44,530 nt of DNA from Psychroserpens jangbogonensis (GCF_000797465.1 NZ_JSWG01000005.1:1-44530); one strand, 5' to 3'; positions 17,383 through 28,226 are shown, counted from the stretch's first letter. Numbers and translations: made by a program. Notes: generated from the sequence alone by a model not told the origin.

Positions 17383-18705
17383 ATGAATATTACAAGAGAA
17401 AACATCGATGCATTAAATGCAGTGGTAAAAGTAGATATCGCAAAAGAAGACTATAGCGATAAAGTTGAGCAAATATTAATCGATTACCGTAAATCGGCTA
17501 ACATTCCTGGTTTTAGAAAAGGACATGTGCCAATGGGAATGGTAAAAAAGCAATATGGTAAAGCCGTATTGGTTGATGAGGTTAATAAGTTATTGCAAGA
17601 CGCACTTAATAAATACTTAACTGAAGAAAAATTAGATGTACTTGGTAATCCGTTACCAAAGCCTCAAGATGATTTAGATTGGGATTCTGATGCGTTTTCA
17701 TTTGAGTTTGAATTAGGTTTAGCGCCTGAGTTTGAAGTAAACTTAAAAAGCAAAAAAGCAATTACACATTACAATATTGTCGCAGATAAGAAAATGCTTG
17801 ATGATCAAGTAGAGAATATCAGAAAGCAATATGGTAAAATTGTATCTAAAAAAATCGTTGCTAAAGATTCTGAAATTACTGGTGTTTTTGAAAATGAAGA
17901 AAAAGAAATCAATAACTCCGTAACTATTTCTTTAGATAAATTTAAAGGAAAGTCAACTGAGAAACAATTCATTGGTGCTAAAGTTGGTGATGTTGTTACT
18001 TTAAAAACTAAAGGATTATTTAACGATGATCATGATTTAATGACCTTTTTAAAAGTGTCTCATGATGATGCACATGGTTTGAATATTGAAGTAAATTTCA
18101 CAATAAATGAAATCAATTCGAGAGAATTAGCAGACTTAGACCAAGAGTTATTTGATAAAATGTTTGGTAAAGATACTGTAGCTTCTGTAACTGAATTGAA
18201 AGATAAAATCAAGGAAGATTCAGAAAAACAATTCGCACAACAAGGTGATCAAAAATTATTGAATGATGTGACTGAGAATTTAGTTGAAAACACAAAATTT
18301 GATTTACCAGCTTCATTTTTACAAAAATGGATGCAAACAGCAGGTGAGGATGTTATGGATGCAGAACAGGCTAAAGATGAATATGAAAAGTCTGAGAAGA
18401 GTATGCGTTACCAATTAATAGAAGGAAAGTTAATTGAAAAACATAATCTTCAAGTAACATTTGATGATCTTAAAGAACATTCAAGAGAAATGATAAAAGT
18501 TCAAATGGCACAATTTGGTCAAATGAATCCTTCTGATGAGGAGTTAGATGGTATTGCAACTCGAATTTTATCAAATAAGGATGAGGTGAAACGTTTGTCT
18601 GAGCAATTGATGAGCACTAAATTGTTAGACCTTTACAAATCTGAAGCTAACTTAAAGGCAAAAGAGATAACTTATGACGATTTTGTAAAAGAGTTTTACA
18701 GCTAA
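17383..18705 (+). CDS. tig: Trigger factor
   Basis: Ribosome-bound chaperone for nascent chains. The 440-residue protein has an N-terminal ribosome-binding domain with the signature region SANIPGFRKGHVPMGMVKKQYG (the GFRKG loop contacts the ribosome), a divergent PPIase-like middle and a helical C-terminal domain (LPASFLQKWMQ, then helices to the end). The length is typical for Bacteroidota. It is followed by its own terminator and then clpP-clpX, the common tig-clpP-clpX arrangement. Confidence 0.95.
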   Translation: MNITRENIDALNAVVKVDIAKEDYSDKVEQILIDYRKSANIPGFRKGHVPMGMVKKQYGKAVLVDEVNKLLQDALNKYLTEEKLDVLGNPLPKPQDDLDWDSDAFSFEFELGLAPEFEVNLKSKKAITHYNIVADKKMLDDQVENIRKQYGKIVSKKIVAKDSEITGVFENEEKEINNSVTISLDKFKGKSTEKQFIGAKVGDVVTLKTKGLFNDDHDLMTFLKVSHDDAHGLNIEVNFTINEINSRELADLDQELFDKMFGKDTVASVTELKDKIKEDSEKQFAQQGDQKLLNDVTENLVENTKFDLPASFLQKWMQTAGEDVMDAEQAKDEYEKSEKSMRYQLIEGKLIEKHNLQVTFDDLKEHSREMIKVQMAQFGQMNPSDEELDGIATRILSNKDEVKRLSEQLMSTKLLDLYKSEANLKAKEITYDDFVKEFYS

Positions 18706-18732
18706 TAAATACATTATAAATTAGTATATTTG

Positions 18733-18764
18733 AGCGTAAAACTGAATGGTTTTACGCTTTTTTG
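18733..18764 (+). terminator. Rho-independent terminator after tig
   Basis: A perfect 10-bp stem (18733-18742 with 18749-18758), a 6-base loop and a run of T follow the tig stop by 27 bases. It separates tig from clpP. Confidence 0.88.
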
Positions 18765-18794
18765 TTTCACAATAAATTATTACAATAACAGTAT

Positions 18795-19469
18795 ATGGAT
18801 TACGGAAAAGAATTTGAAAAATTCGCAATTAAAGATCAAGGAATAAGCAGTACGTACTACAACAAAATAATTAGTAGTATGTATCCAACAGCTTTAACGC
18901 CTAATATTATAGAAGAGCGTCAAATGAATATCGCTATTTTTGATGTGTTCTCGCGTTTGATGATGGATCGTATTATTTTTATGGGAACAGGTATTAATGA
19001 TCAGGTTGCAAATATCATACAAGCACAATTATTATTTTTAGAAAGTACAGATGCTTCTAAAGATATTCAAATCTACATCAATTCTCCAGGAGGAAGCGTT
19101 TATGCAGGTTTAGGGATTTATGATACGATGCAATTAATTAAACCAGATGTAGCAACTATTTGTACAGGTATGGCAGCTTCAATGGGAGCTGTATTGTTAT
19201 GTGCAGGTGCAAAAGGTAAACGTAGTGGATTAACACATTCACGTGTAATGATTCACCAACCTTTAGGTGGAGCGCAAGGTCAAGCTAGTGATATTGAAAT
19301 TACAGCGCGTGAAATTGTAACCCTTAAAGAAGAATTATATAACATCATTAGTAAGCATTCGGGTCAAGATTACGACAAAATCTATGAAGATAGTGATCGT
19401 GATTACTGGATGAAAGCAGATAAAGCTAAAGAATACGGGATGATAGACGAAGTACTATCTAGAAAATAA
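18795..19469 (+). CDS. clpP: ATP-dependent Clp protease proteolytic subunit
   Basis: The 224-residue serine peptidase forms a double heptamer chamber and degrades unfolded proteins fed by ClpX. Visible are the [19 protein letters not shown] strand, the nucleophile Ser in [13 protein letters not shown], and the catalytic His in [18 protein letters not shown]. The start [11 protein letters not shown] is the usual one in this group. clpX follows 76 bases later in the same direction. Confidence 0.98.
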   Translation: MDYGKEFEKFAIKDQGISSTYYNKIISSMYPTALTPNIIEERQMNIAIFDVFSRLMMDRIIFMGTGINDQVANIIQAQLLFLESTDASKDIQIYINSPGGSVYAGLGIYDTMQLIKPDVATICTGMAASMGAVLLCAGAKGKRSGLTHSRVMIHQPLGGAQGQASDIEITAREIVTLKEELYNIISKHSGQDYDKIYEDSDRDYWMKADKAKEYGMIDEVLSRK

Positions 19470-19545
19470 ATATATATAAATAGTAAGTTAAGTACTGGTT
19501 GAAGCTTTTAAGCCTAAACTATACTTTTTACTTTTAATTTAAAAC

Positions 19546-20778
19546 ATGGCAAAGGAAGATTTAGAATGTTCGTTTTGTGGTAGAAAGAAGCCAGAAACAA
19601 GTTTGTTAATTGCTGGATTAGATGCACATATTTGTGATCGTTGTATCGAGCAAGCACATGGTATTGTTTTAGAAGAATCTAAACAGTCAGATAATGCAGA
19701 GTTGTCGTCTGAGTTGATGCTTAGAAAACCGCGTCAAATTAAAGCCTTTCTTGACGAATATATTATTGGTCAAGAATATACCAAAAAAGTAATGTCTGTT
19801 GCTGTTTATAATCACTACAAGCGATTACTTCAACCAACTACAGATGATGATATTGAAATACAAAAGAGTAATATCATTATGGTTGGTCAAACAGGTACAG
19901 GTAAAACACTTATGGCGAAAACAATTGCCAAAATGCTTAATGTACCTTTAGCAATTGTTGATGCTACAGTTTTAACTGAAGCTGGTTATGTAGGAGAAGA
20001 TGTTGAAAGTATTTTAACACGCTTATTACAAGCTGCCGATTATAGTTTAGAAAAAGCTGAGAAGGGAATCGTTTTTATTGATGAGATTGATAAAATCGCT
20101 CGTAAAAGTGATAACCCATCTATAACTAGAGATGTCTCTGGTGAAGGTGTACAACAAGCTTTACTTAAATTATTAGAAGGTACAGTAGTAAACGTTCCAC
20201 CAAAAGGAGGAAGAAAGCATCCAGATCAAAAATTCATTGAAGTCAATACAGAAAACATTTTGTTTATAGCAGGTGGTGCTTTTGATGGTATTGAACGAAA
20301 AATATCTAAACGTCTTAACTTAGCTGCAATAGGCTATAAGGCTGCTCACGAAGGAGATTCATTAGATAGCAATAATTTATTGCAATATATAAACCCTAAG
20401 GATTTAAAAGATTTCGGATTGATTCCTGAAATTATTGGTCGTCTTCCTGTATTAACATACATGGATCCTTTAGATGCTAAAACACTAAGAGCTATTTTAA
20501 CAGAGCCTAAGAATGCCATTATCAAACAATACAAGAAATTGTTCGAGATGGATGATATTGATTTCTCAATTACAGATGGTGCATTAGACTTTATTGTAGA
20601 TAAGGCTGTCGAGTATAGATTAGGAGCTAGAGGCTTGCGTTCGTTATGTGAAGAGATTTTAACTGACGCTATGTTTGAATTGCCAAGTGGTGATGAGAAA
20701 AAGCTTAATGTTAATAAATCTTATGCAGAAGGTAAATTAGAAAAAACAACTTTAAAGAAGTTGAAGGCAGTGTCTTAA
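19546..20778 (+). CDS. clpX: ATP-dependent Clp protease ATP-binding subunit ClpX
   Basis: AAA+ unfoldase that selects substrates for ClpP. The 410-residue protein has an N-terminal zinc-binding domain (CSFCGRKK...CDRC), Walker [15 protein letters not shown], the pore loop GYVGEDVES, Walker [13 protein letters not shown], the RKH loop (KGGRKHP), and sensor 2 [12 protein letters not shown]. It follows clpP and ends at a strong terminator, so clpP-clpX form a unit. Confidence 0.98.
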   Translation: MAKEDLECSFCGRKKPETSLLIAGLDAHICDRCIEQAHGIVLEESKQSDNAELSSELMLRKPRQIKAFLDEYIIGQEYTKKVMSVAVYNHYKRLLQPTTDDDIEIQKSNIIMVGQTGTGKTLMAKTIAKMLNVPLAIVDATVLTEAGYVGEDVESILTRLLQAADYSLEKAEKGIVFIDEIDKIARKSDNPSITRDVSGEGVQQALLKLLEGTVVNVPPKGGRKHPDQKFIEVNTENILFIAGGAFDGIERKISKRLNLAAIGYKAAHEGDSLDSNNLLQYINPKDLKDFGLIPEIIGRLPVLTYMDPLDAKTLRAILTEPKNAIIKQYKKLFEMDDIDFSITDGALDFIVDKAVEYRLGARGLRSLCEEILTDAMFELPSGDEKKLNVNKSYAEGKLEKTTLKKLKAVS

Positions 20779-20802
20779 ATTTCAATTTTTTTTAAAAAAA
20801 AT

Positions 20803-20830
20803 AAAACCACTCTTTTGGAGTGGTTTTTAT
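20803..20830 (+). terminator. Terminator after clpX
   Basis: A 10-bp stem (20803-20812 with 20818-20827), loop TTTTG and flanking A and T runs follow the clpX stop. The 263 bases from here to the GH3 stop hold no recognisable gene. Confidence 0.85.
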
Positions 20831-21093
20831 TTATTTGGATTTAAAAACTAACATTGCTAAAACAATATTTATAAATTTTCACAATGTATTTATAAGGGAT
20901 AAATTGATAATTGCGAATATATTTCTCTTTATTACTTTGTAAATATAATGGCAATTAATTGAGATTAAAAACGACTTTTGGTTGTTTTGGACAAACCGAA
21001 TTAAATACTCGTTATGTGGTGTGTCCCAATGTTCTTTGTCGGATAAATTTGAAATCCGTTTCCAGTCATCGATAAACTAAATTAATTTTTTAA

Positions 21094-22626
21094 TCAACTT
21101 AGAGAGTTTTCACTAGCATTTAGCTCTAGTAATTCATCCATATATTCACGATTATTCGATAATCGCGGAATTTTATGTTGACCACCAAGTTTATTATGTT
21201 GCTTTAGCCAATCATAAAATAAACGTTCTCTGGCAATATGAACTATAGGCATATTGAGTGTCATGTCATTAAAACGTTTGGCTTCGTAATCGGAATTGAG
21301 TGATTGAAGAGTACTGTCAAGAAGTTGTTTAAATTCACTTACGTTGTTTGGAGGTGTTTTAAATTCTATCAACCATTCATGAGATCCTTTTTCTTTACCT
21401 TTCATAAAAACAGGTGCAGCCGTGTAATCAACAATTTCGGCATTAGTAGTTTTGCAAACCTGTCGTAAAGCATCCTCTGCATTTTCAATAATTAGTTCTT
21501 CGCCAAACACATTAATATGATGCTTTGTTCTCCCTGATACTTTTATTCTGTAAGGGTTTGTTGAAGTAAATCGAATTGTATCTCCAATCTTATAACGCCA
21601 AAGTCCAGCATTAGTAGTTATAATAACGGCATAATTAATACCAACTTCTACTTCACTCAATGGAATTACTTTTATGTTTGAAGTGCCATAAGTTGACATA
21701 GGTATAAACTCATAAAAAATACCGTAGTCTAACATGAGCAATAATTCGCTACTATTATTGTGATCTTGAATGGCGAAAAAGCCTTCCGAAGCATTATAGA
21801 TTTCATAGTATTTAAAAGCGGTTTTTGGTAAAATGGCTTTGTACTGATCTACATAAGGCACAAAACTTACACCACCATGAAAATAGACTTCAAGGTTTGG
21901 CCAAATATCAAATAAACTGTCTTTACTAGTCGCATCTAAAACATTATTCAATAAGACCAACATCCACGAAGGAACTCCAGCTAAACTGGTGACATTTTCG
22001 TTTATGGTCTCTTCTACAATAGCTTGCATTTTAGTTTCCCAATCGCTCATTAATGATACACGACTACTAGGTGTACTGCTAAACTCTGCCCAAAATGGCA
22101 TGTTGTCAATAAGGATAGCAGACAAATCTCCAAATACAGTACCATTTTCTTTGTAAAGTTCTTTACTACCACCTAGACGTAAACTCTTTCCCGTAAATAA
22201 TTGTGAATCTTCATTATTGTTAAGATACATACAAAGCAAATCTTTACTTGCTGCATAATGACAATCTTCCAGCGATTCTTGACTTACCGGAATAAATTTA
22301 CTTTTTGCATTTGTGGTTCCGCTAGATTTTGCATACCATTTTATAGAAGTAGGCCAAAATATATTGTTTTCGCCTCTACGAGATCGTTCTATTACATTTT
22401 GATAATCTTCATATGAGGAGATGGGAATGCGTTCAGAAAATGTGTTGTAATTCGTTATGGAATCAAAGTCATATTGTTTCCCAATTTCAGTCTCTTTTGC
22501 TTTAGAGATAAGCTGAAAAAGTAATTCATTTTGTACTTCATTAGGGTATTTTAAAAAAAGTTCAATCTGATGAAATCGCTTTTTTAAGAACCATGATGCA
22601 ATTGAATTAACTAAGGGAATCGGCAT
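21094..22626 (-). CDS. GH3 family acyl-amido synthetase-like protein
   Basis: The 510-residue protein belongs to the GH3 branch of the acyl-adenylating enzyme superfamily. Motifs seen: the ATP-binding loop KSSGTTNAKSKFIPVS, the YYEIYNASEGFFA block, GLWRYKIGDTIRFTS and GRTKHHINVFGEELI. In plants GH3 enzymes link amino acids to jasmonate or auxin; bacterial homologues of this length are common in Bacteroidota but their substrates are unknown. It is divergent from the DUF2797 gene with a 43-base gap. Confidence 0.9.
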   Translation of the reverse strand: MPIPLVNSIASWFLKKRFHQIELFLKYPNEVQNELLFQLISKAKETEIGKQYDFDSITNYNTFSERIPISSYEDYQNVIERSRRGENNIFWPTSIKWYAKSSGTTNAKSKFIPVSQESLEDCHYAASKDLLCMYLNNNEDSQLFTGKSLRLGGSKELYKENGTVFGDLSAILIDNMPFWAEFSSTPSSRVSLMSDWETKMQAIVEETINENVTSLAGVPSWMLVLLNNVLDATSKDSLFDIWPNLEVYFHGGVSFVPYVDQYKAILPKTAFKYYEIYNASEGFFAIQDHNNSSELLLMLDYGIFYEFIPMSTYGTSNIKVIPLSEVEVGINYAVIITTNAGLWRYKIGDTIRFTSTNPYRIKVSGRTKHHINVFGEELIIENAEDALRQVCKTTNAEIVDYTAAPVFMKGKEKGSHEWLIEFKTPPNNVSEFKQLLDSTLQSLNSDYEAKRFNDMTLNMPIVHIARERLFYDWLKQHNKLGGQHKIPRLSNNREYMDELLELNASENSLS

Positions 22627-22669
22627 TTTTATAGTATCTTTATTTTTTAAAAATAATACTTTTTTTTAT

Positions 22670-23464
22670 ATGTTTTATCAAGGTGTTTTAACAAAGATGA
22701 AAACAGAGTTTGCTGAACCTATTCAATATTATTTGATACTTGGGATTGATTTCTTGAATATGAATCAGTTACTAGGTAAAACCATTACAATGCAATTTGT
22801 AAAACACCAGTGTTTAAAATGTGGATTAGACAAACCAATTTACCGACAAGGCTATTGTAAACAAGATTTTTTCGATATTCCTCAAGCAGGTGATTGGATT
22901 ATGAGGCCAGAATTAAGTACAGCTCATTTAGGAAAAGAAGATCGTGATTTGGACTATGAAAAGAGGGCGCAATTACAACCGCATATTGTATACTTAGCGA
23001 ATTCAAGTAATGTTAAGGTTGGTGTGACTAGAAAAAGTCAAGTACCAACACGTTGGATTGATCAAGGTGCTCATGAAGCAATAGAAATAGTAGAAGTGCC
23101 TAATAGATATCTCGCTGGAATTACAGAAGTGGCGCTAAAAGATCATGTTGCCGATAAAACCAATTGGAGAAAGATGTTGAAAAATGATGTTGAAGACGAA
23201 AGCTTAGTCGAGTGGCGTGAACGACTTAAAACTTACATTCCAGAGGAAGCTCAAGACTATTATATTGCTTCTAATACTGAAACTAAATTAGATTTCCCTG
23301 TATTAAGCTATCCTGAAAAGCCGAAAAGTCTCAATATTGAAAAGGAGCAAAGTTATACAGGTAAATTAGTAGGTGTTAAAGGTCAATATCTCATTTTTGA
23401 TGATGATACAGTTTTTAATATAAGGAGTAATGAAGGGTTAGTTGTAAAGTTCACAATTGCCTAA
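22670..23464 (+). CDS. DUF2797 family protein
   Basis: A 264-residue cytosolic protein. A Cys pair and further Cys near residues 47-60 (HQCLKCGLDKPIYRQGYCKQ) suggest a metal site. The family hallmark RPELSTAHLGKEDRDL and the GIY-YIG-like segment HIVYLANSSNVKVGVTRKSQVPTRWIDQGA are clear. The GIY-YIG resemblance is an inference; no nuclease activity should be assumed. The first Met (22670) is used; a second Met in frame at codon 10 could also serve. The function is unknown. Confidence 0.87.
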   Translation: MFYQGVLTKMKTEFAEPIQYYLILGIDFLNMNQLLGKTITMQFVKHQCLKCGLDKPIYRQGYCKQDFFDIPQAGDWIMRPELSTAHLGKEDRDLDYEKRAQLQPHIVYLANSSNVKVGVTRKSQVPTRWIDQGAHEAIEIVEVPNRYLAGITEVALKDHVADKTNWRKMLKNDVEDESLVEWRERLKTYIPEEAQDYYIASNTETKLDFPVLSYPEKPKSLNIEKEQSYTGKLVGVKGQYLIFDDDTVFNIRSNEGLVVKFTIA

Positions 23465-23524
23465 TAGTATCTATATTCACCAAAACTCATTCAATCTCAA
23501 ATTAGGAATTAACGGGAAACAGTT

Positions 23525-24145
23525 TTAGAAGCTTAGTTTTATTGCTTGTGCTATTCCAATAATTATTAATAAAATTCCAGTGATTTTATTAATGACCAGC
23601 GTAATATTTTTCACTTTATTTTTAATGGAAATGCTAAATCTACTATATAAGTATAAGGTAATTAGTTTGCCAATATAAACTCCAGCAAAAAATAAAAACA
23701 GTACTTGTAATGGAGATCCTAATGATAGCATCAAGTTGTTATTATTGATAATTCCGAAAGCAAGAATCCAATAGATTAAAACGGGTGGATTTAATATGCC
23801 TAAAAGAAAACCAGTAACATATTTAGAAGATGTGATTTTTTTCTTCTTTGAAACGTTTTGTTTGCTCTTTTTAAACAAGAGGAAACTGCCTACAGCCATT
23901 AAAATAACAACGATTACAATTTGAATCCACATATTTTGTTCGAAAAACTCACGAATGACAAGGTTACAATGTAAAGCGTAGTATGATAATACAACCTCTG
24001 CAATACCAGCAGCCACAGCAATTTTGAATGCTTGTTTTGCATTTTGCTTTATGGTCGTATTAATGACTGCAATGTTTGAAGCGCCTAATGGCAATGCTCC
24101 AATTACACTTGCTAAAATTCCGATAAGAAAATATAGAATAATCAT
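23525..24145 (-). CDS. LysE family transporter
   Basis: The 206-residue inner membrane protein has about six hydrophobic helices. The N-terminal signature GALPLGASNIAVINTTIKQ and the FLLGILNPPVLIYWILAFG segment mark the LysE/RhtB amino acid exporter superfamily. The substrate is unknown. It is a single gene convergent with DUF2797, with the rpsU terminator upstream of it. Confidence 0.87.
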   Translation of the reverse strand: MIILYFLIGILASVIGALPLGASNIAVINTTIKQNAKQAFKIAVAAGIAEVVLSYYALHCNLVIREFFEQNMWIQIVIVVILMAVGSFLLFKKSKQNVSKKKKITSSKYVTGFLLGILNPPVLIYWILAFGIINNNNLMLSLGSPLQVLFLFFAGVYIGKLITLYLYSRFSISIKNKVKNITLVINKITGILLIIIGIAQAIKLSF

Positions 24146-24190
24146 GTAAAGTTTGTAGGGAAGGTTTTAGAAAACTTACAAACTGAACAT

Positions 24191-24227
24191 AAAAAAAGCA
24201 TACTTTATGAAAAGTATGCTTTTTTTA
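24191..24227 (-). terminator. Terminator after rpsU
   Basis: A 16-bp near-symmetrical stem (24191-24206 with 24211-24226), loop ATGA, with A7 and T7 arms. On the minus strand it closes the rpoD-rpsU unit; by symmetry it could also act on plus-strand transcripts. Confidence 0.85.
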
Positions 24228-24243
24228 TAGTAACAAAAAACGA

Positions 24244-24438
24244 CTAGATATCCTCTTGATCTCTTAAGTTTTGGATATATCCAGCTTTTTGTATTTCTCT
24301 TCTTCTTTTTACTGAAGGCTTTGTGAAAAACTGATTCTCACGAATATTTTGCATCGTTTTTACGTTACGGTGTTTTCTTTTGTAACGCTTTAAAGCACGT
24401 TCGATACTTTCTCCTTCTTTTACTAATATCTTAATCAT
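24244..24438 (-). CDS. rpsU: 30S ribosomal protein S21
   Basis: The 64-residue basic protein has the S21 start (MIKILVKEGESIERALKRYKR) and the KPSVKRRREIQKAGY segment. In flavobacterial ribosomes bS21 lies near the 3' end of 16S rRNA and helps hide the anti-Shine-Dalgarno. It follows rpoD by 23 bases on the same strand, so the two are co-transcribed. No GGAGG-like motif precedes the ATG; the leader reads AACCAAGTAA. Confidence 0.97.
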   Translation of the reverse strand: MIKILVKEGESIERALKRYKRKHRNVKTMQNIRENQFFTKPSVKRRREIQKAGYIQNLRDQEDI

Positions 24439-24461
24439 TTACTTGGTTTATTGTTTATAAT

Positions 24462-25325
24462 TTATCCTAAATATGTCTTCAATATTTTACTTTTTGAATC
24501 TTGACGCAAACGTCTAATTCCTTTTTCACGTATTTGTCTAACACGTTCTCTTGTTAAATCAAATGTTACTCCAATTTCATCAAGAGTCATTGGTGGCTCA
24601 TTACTTAAACCAAAATTTAAACGTATCACATCACTTTCTTTTTGTGATAACGTATCTAAAGCTCTGTTGATTTCCATATTTAATGATTCTTTCATTAAAT
24701 TGTTATCTGGATTTGGTGACTCACCAGATTTTACAACATCATATAAGCTTGACGTTTCTCCTTCTTTTAAAGGTGCATCCATTGATAAATGACGACCTGA
24801 ATTTTTTAAAGATTGTTTCACTTCTGAAACAGTCATGTCTAATTCATGAGCAATTTCTTCAGCACTAGGTGCTCTTTGATGTGATTGCTCTAGAAATGAA
24901 AACGCTTTATTGATTTTATTTATTGAACCAATTTTGTTCAAAGGTAATCTAACTATTCGAGATTGTTCTGCTAAAGCTTGTAAAATTGCTTGTCTAATCC
25001 ACCAAACAGCATAAGAGATAAATTTAAATCCCCTAGTTTCATCAAAACGCTTTGCAGCTTTAACTAAACCAGCATTTCCTTCGTTAATTAAATCGGGAAG
25101 TGTAAGTCCTTGATTTTGATACTGTTTAGCAACAGATACTACGAAACGTAAGTTAGCCGTTGTAAGCTTATCTAAAGCAGCTTGATCTCCTTCTCTAATA
25201 CGCTGAGCGAGTTCAACTTCTTCCTCAGCAGTAATCATAGGTAACTTGCTGATATCTTGTAAATATTTGTCTAGTGATTTAGATTCGCGGTTGGTAACTT
25301 GTTTGGTAATTTTTAATTGCCTCAT
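24462..25325 (-). CDS. rpoD: Primary sigma-70 factor RpoD
   Basis: The 287-residue sigma factor has region 1.2 ([24 protein letters not shown]), region 2 ([36 protein letters not shown]), region 3 and region 4 with the HTH ([21 protein letters not shown]). The long acidic region 1.1 of proteobacterial RpoD is missing, as is normal in Bacteroidota. It would read the TTTG/TAnnTTTG promoters noted in this window. It heads the rpoD-rpsU unit. Confidence 0.97.
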   Translation of the reverse strand: MRQLKITKQVTNRESKSLDKYLQDISKLPMITAEEEVELAQRIREGDQAALDKLTTANLRFVVSVAKQYQNQGLTLPDLINEGNAGLVKAAKRFDETRGFKFISYAVWWIRQAILQALAEQSRIVRLPLNKIGSINKINKAFSFLEQSHQRAPSAEEIAHELDMTVSEVKQSLKNSGRHLSMDAPLKEGETSSLYDVVKSGESPNPDNNLMKESLNMEINRALDTLSQKESDVIRLNFGLSNEPPMTLDEIGVTFDLTRERVRQIREKGIRRLRQDSKSKILKTYLG

Positions 25326-25465
25326 ATATTCTGTCTTATTTTAAAAGTTCGCAAGAGCTCAATCTAACTTTTAATTTGACAAAAGCAAATAATTGAGCAA
25401 TTCTTTATAAAAAATAGTCAAAAACAGTTGATTTTAACTTTTTTTTAGGTTTTGATGTCTGAAAA

Positions 25466-28111
25466 TCACTTGTTTTTAGTGGAATCCTTCTTTTTCTTCT
25501 TGCCTACAAGCAGGTTTCCAAGAATTCCTTTTACACCTTCTTCAATTGGGTCTTTGGTTTTTGTACTATCTGTTTTTGTAGAAGAAGAGTCTTTAGAAGT
25601 GTCATTTTTATTACCTCCTAAAAGTCCACCTAATAGATCCTTTACTTGATCAGTGCCTTTGTCTATTAGTTTTTGTTTTTCAATTTCGATAAGTTGTTTC
25701 GTAAGGTTAGAAACTCCACTTGATAAATCTGTTTTTACATTAGGGTTTGTATAACTTCCAGTAATGTTTGCCGTAACAGGGATAGTAATATTATTGGTCT
25801 CATTGTCATTTATTTTTCCAATCAAACGATTTACATCACTTCCTAAATATTTTGCTGGCACATCAAAAACAGCATTATAATCTAATGTTTTGTCAAACCC
25901 ATGAGACCCTGAAACTTGAATGTCAATATCTTCATACTTAAGATTGAAGGGTTTTACTGTTACTTTTCCATCTGAAAAATCGAGATTAGCTTTCACATCT
26001 TTCAAATCTAACTTACTAAAGTCCACAAAGTTTATAGCGCCTTCTAATTTGCTCAATACTGAACCTTGTTTAGGATCAATGTTAGTACTTAATAATTCTG
26101 CAAAGGCATCACCTGTAACGGTATTCAGATTAGGAGAAAATTCGCTATCTAATGTTCCTTGAAGATTTATTGATGTGTTTAGTTTTCCTTGTATGGCCTT
26201 TGCTATTGGTGCTAAATTCTGAAGTAAATCTAAGCCTTTAAACGATTTTGAAATATCAAATCCATCTGCACCAAGATTCAGATTAAAAACAGGTGTATCT
26301 GTTTTTGTTGACACTTTTCCTGTAATCGCTAAAACACCATCAAACAAATTACTAGTCATATTTTGAAGATTCGCTTCTTGGTCTTTTATTGACAGTGTAC
26401 CTTTTACATTCTTTAGATTTAGATTATCATAAACAACAGTTTTTGCATTGGCATTAATTGTACAGTCTAAGAAATCTGGAATTTTAAGCGATTGTGATTC
26501 TGATGTAGTTTTGTTTGAGGATCCTGATGTTGTTTCGTCTTCAATCATAAAATCACTAACCACAAAGTTGTTAGAATTTACATCAAAATTGCCCTGTAAC
26601 TTTTTATCGCTTAATAAAAAACCGAGAAGATTTTTAATATTTCCAGTAGCTGTAAAATCACTTGTTCCGGTTCTGGCATCAAAACTATTCAGTTTTACAG
26701 AGCCAGGTTTAAAAGTCATATCAGCCTTACTAATTTGAATAGGATTTACAATGTCTTGAGATGAGAACACAAAGTCAGTGACGCTCATGCTTCCACTATT
26801 CTTAATACGATTAAATGCATTTGTTTCAATAGCATTCATATCAAACTGAGTATTGAGTTTTGTTTTTAAAATTCCGCTTAATTCCTTATCAAAATCTATT
26901 GGATACGCTTTGGTTAGGTTTCCAAGATTAAGCGTGCCATCAATATCAGCATTTACAAACATGTTTTTTGTAAGATTCTTTACTTTTGCAGATGCCTTAA
27001 ACACATCATCATCAATTTTAAAATTGAGCGTTTTAATGTCTACATAAGTATCGTCTGCTTGTCCTGTTTTGTTTTTGATAGCTGTATCAATTGTAATATT
27101 ACTAACGCGCTTTGGTAAATCAGGATACTTAAAAGAGGCATTGTCGGACGTGATACGAATGTCTAAAGTTGGAATGGTTTCTTCAGTTACTTTACCTTTA
27201 ATAACTCCATTTACTTTGAAATCTCCTGTGGCTTCTACGTCCTCAATGTTTTTAGAATAGGCTTCTGGGATCACAGCTAAGAAATCTTTAAATGATGATT
27301 CTGGATTCTCAAATGTGATATCAATGTCTTGACCATTTTCTAAAAGCTGCACATAGCCTTTAAATTCTAGTGGCAGTTGATTAATAAATGCTTTGTTGTC
27401 TTTGAAAGTATATTTCTGATTGTTAAGGTCTAAACCAATCAATGCATCTAACTTTATACTATTATTATTAAGGTATTTAGTGCTGTCAATACTCATACTC
27501 ACATTGGTCGAGGTTTCAGTATCAAGTTCTGAGTTTTCTGCACCGAACGTACCATGACCAGAATGATTCAATTCTGAGAGATACAATTCTGTTTTCGAAA
27601 TAGCATCCAAATAAGTGATTGCACTATTGTTGATATTGTAATCTTCAATATCAAAAGAGAAACCACTGCTTTCTTCTGTAGATGCTGTAGCGTTTTCCTT
27701 TTCCTTTTCCTTTGTGATATCGTAATTATTATTACCTAGCACATCTGTTTTTAAGGTGACTAAAGCTTCATCAATATTAATTGAATTAACCACAATCGGT
27801 TCTTCACTTGAAGTCTTAAAAAGCTCGTTTACCGACATTGTAAAAGCTATGTTTTTGGCTGTGACTAAAGTTTCGCCTTCAAATGGTTTGAAGTTGGTAA
27901 TCACTAAATCTTCTACTTTTACATGTGCCTGCGGAAAACTACGAATTAAGCTTAAACTCACATCACTAAATTCAACTTGAGCATTTAGGTTTTCATTTAT
28001 AAAACGCTTAACCATATCCTTAATTTGCGATTGAAATGCAAAAGGAATGGCTAATAAAAGAAAGAATATTATGAGTATAGAGATACCTACAATTTTGAGT
28101 GCTTTTTTCAT
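25466..28111 (-). CDS. AsmA family protein
   Basis: The 881-residue protein has one N-terminal membrane helix (KIVGISILIIFFLLLAIPFA) and then a long periplasmic beta-rich part typical of AsmA/TamB-like repeating beta-groove proteins: VKVEDLVITNFKPFEGETLV near the start and the AsmA C-terminal segment FVDFSKLDLKDVKANLDF. The last ~60 residues are low-complexity Lys/Ser/Thr-rich. Related proteins carry phospholipids between membranes or affect outer membrane assembly. It lies alone between rpoD and the queuosine precursor transporter. Confidence 0.9.
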   Translation of the reverse strand: MKKALKIVGISILIIFFLLLAIPFAFQSQIKDMVKRFINENLNAQVEFSDVSLSLIRSFPQAHVKVEDLVITNFKPFEGETLVTAKNIAFTMSVNELFKTSSEEPIVVNSINIDEALVTLKTDVLGNNNYDITKEKEKENATASTEESSGFSFDIEDYNINNSAITYLDAISKTELYLSELNHSGHGTFGAENSELDTETSTNVSMSIDSTKYLNNNSIKLDALIGLDLNNQKYTFKDNKAFINQLPLEFKGYVQLLENGQDIDITFENPESSFKDFLAVIPEAYSKNIEDVEATGDFKVNGVIKGKVTEETIPTLDIRITSDNASFKYPDLPKRVSNITIDTAIKNKTGQADDTYVDIKTLNFKIDDDVFKASAKVKNLTKNMFVNADIDGTLNLGNLTKAYPIDFDKELSGILKTKLNTQFDMNAIETNAFNRIKNSGSMSVTDFVFSSQDIVNPIQISKADMTFKPGSVKLNSFDARTGTSDFTATGNIKNLLGFLLSDKKLQGNFDVNSNNFVVSDFMIEDETTSGSSNKTTSESQSLKIPDFLDCTINANAKTVVYDNLNLKNVKGTLSIKDQEANLQNMTSNLFDGVLAITGKVSTKTDTPVFNLNLGADGFDISKSFKGLDLLQNLAPIAKAIQGKLNTSINLQGTLDSEFSPNLNTVTGDAFAELLSTNIDPKQGSVLSKLEGAINFVDFSKLDLKDVKANLDFSDGKVTVKPFNLKYEDIDIQVSGSHGFDKTLDYNAVFDVPAKYLGSDVNRLIGKINDNETNNITIPVTANITGSYTNPNVKTDLSSGVSNLTKQLIEIEKQKLIDKGTDQVKDLLGGLLGGNKNDTSKDSSSTKTDSTKTKDPIEEGVKGILGNLLVGKKKKKDSTKNK

Positions 28112-28226
28112 AAAATGATGTCTATTCTAATTCGTGTGTAAATATATACGAAGCTTGTTTCACTTTAGACCAATCTATAGTAAAGTTTAGTAAAATTTTA
28201 ACCCTATTTATAAAGCAATGAATAGC

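Noticed and set aside
18725-18732. TATATTTG as a possible clpP promoter
   Set aside because: The -7 match is good but no -33 TTG is at the right distance, and the tig terminator hairpin follows immediately, so a clpP transcript from here would be ended early.
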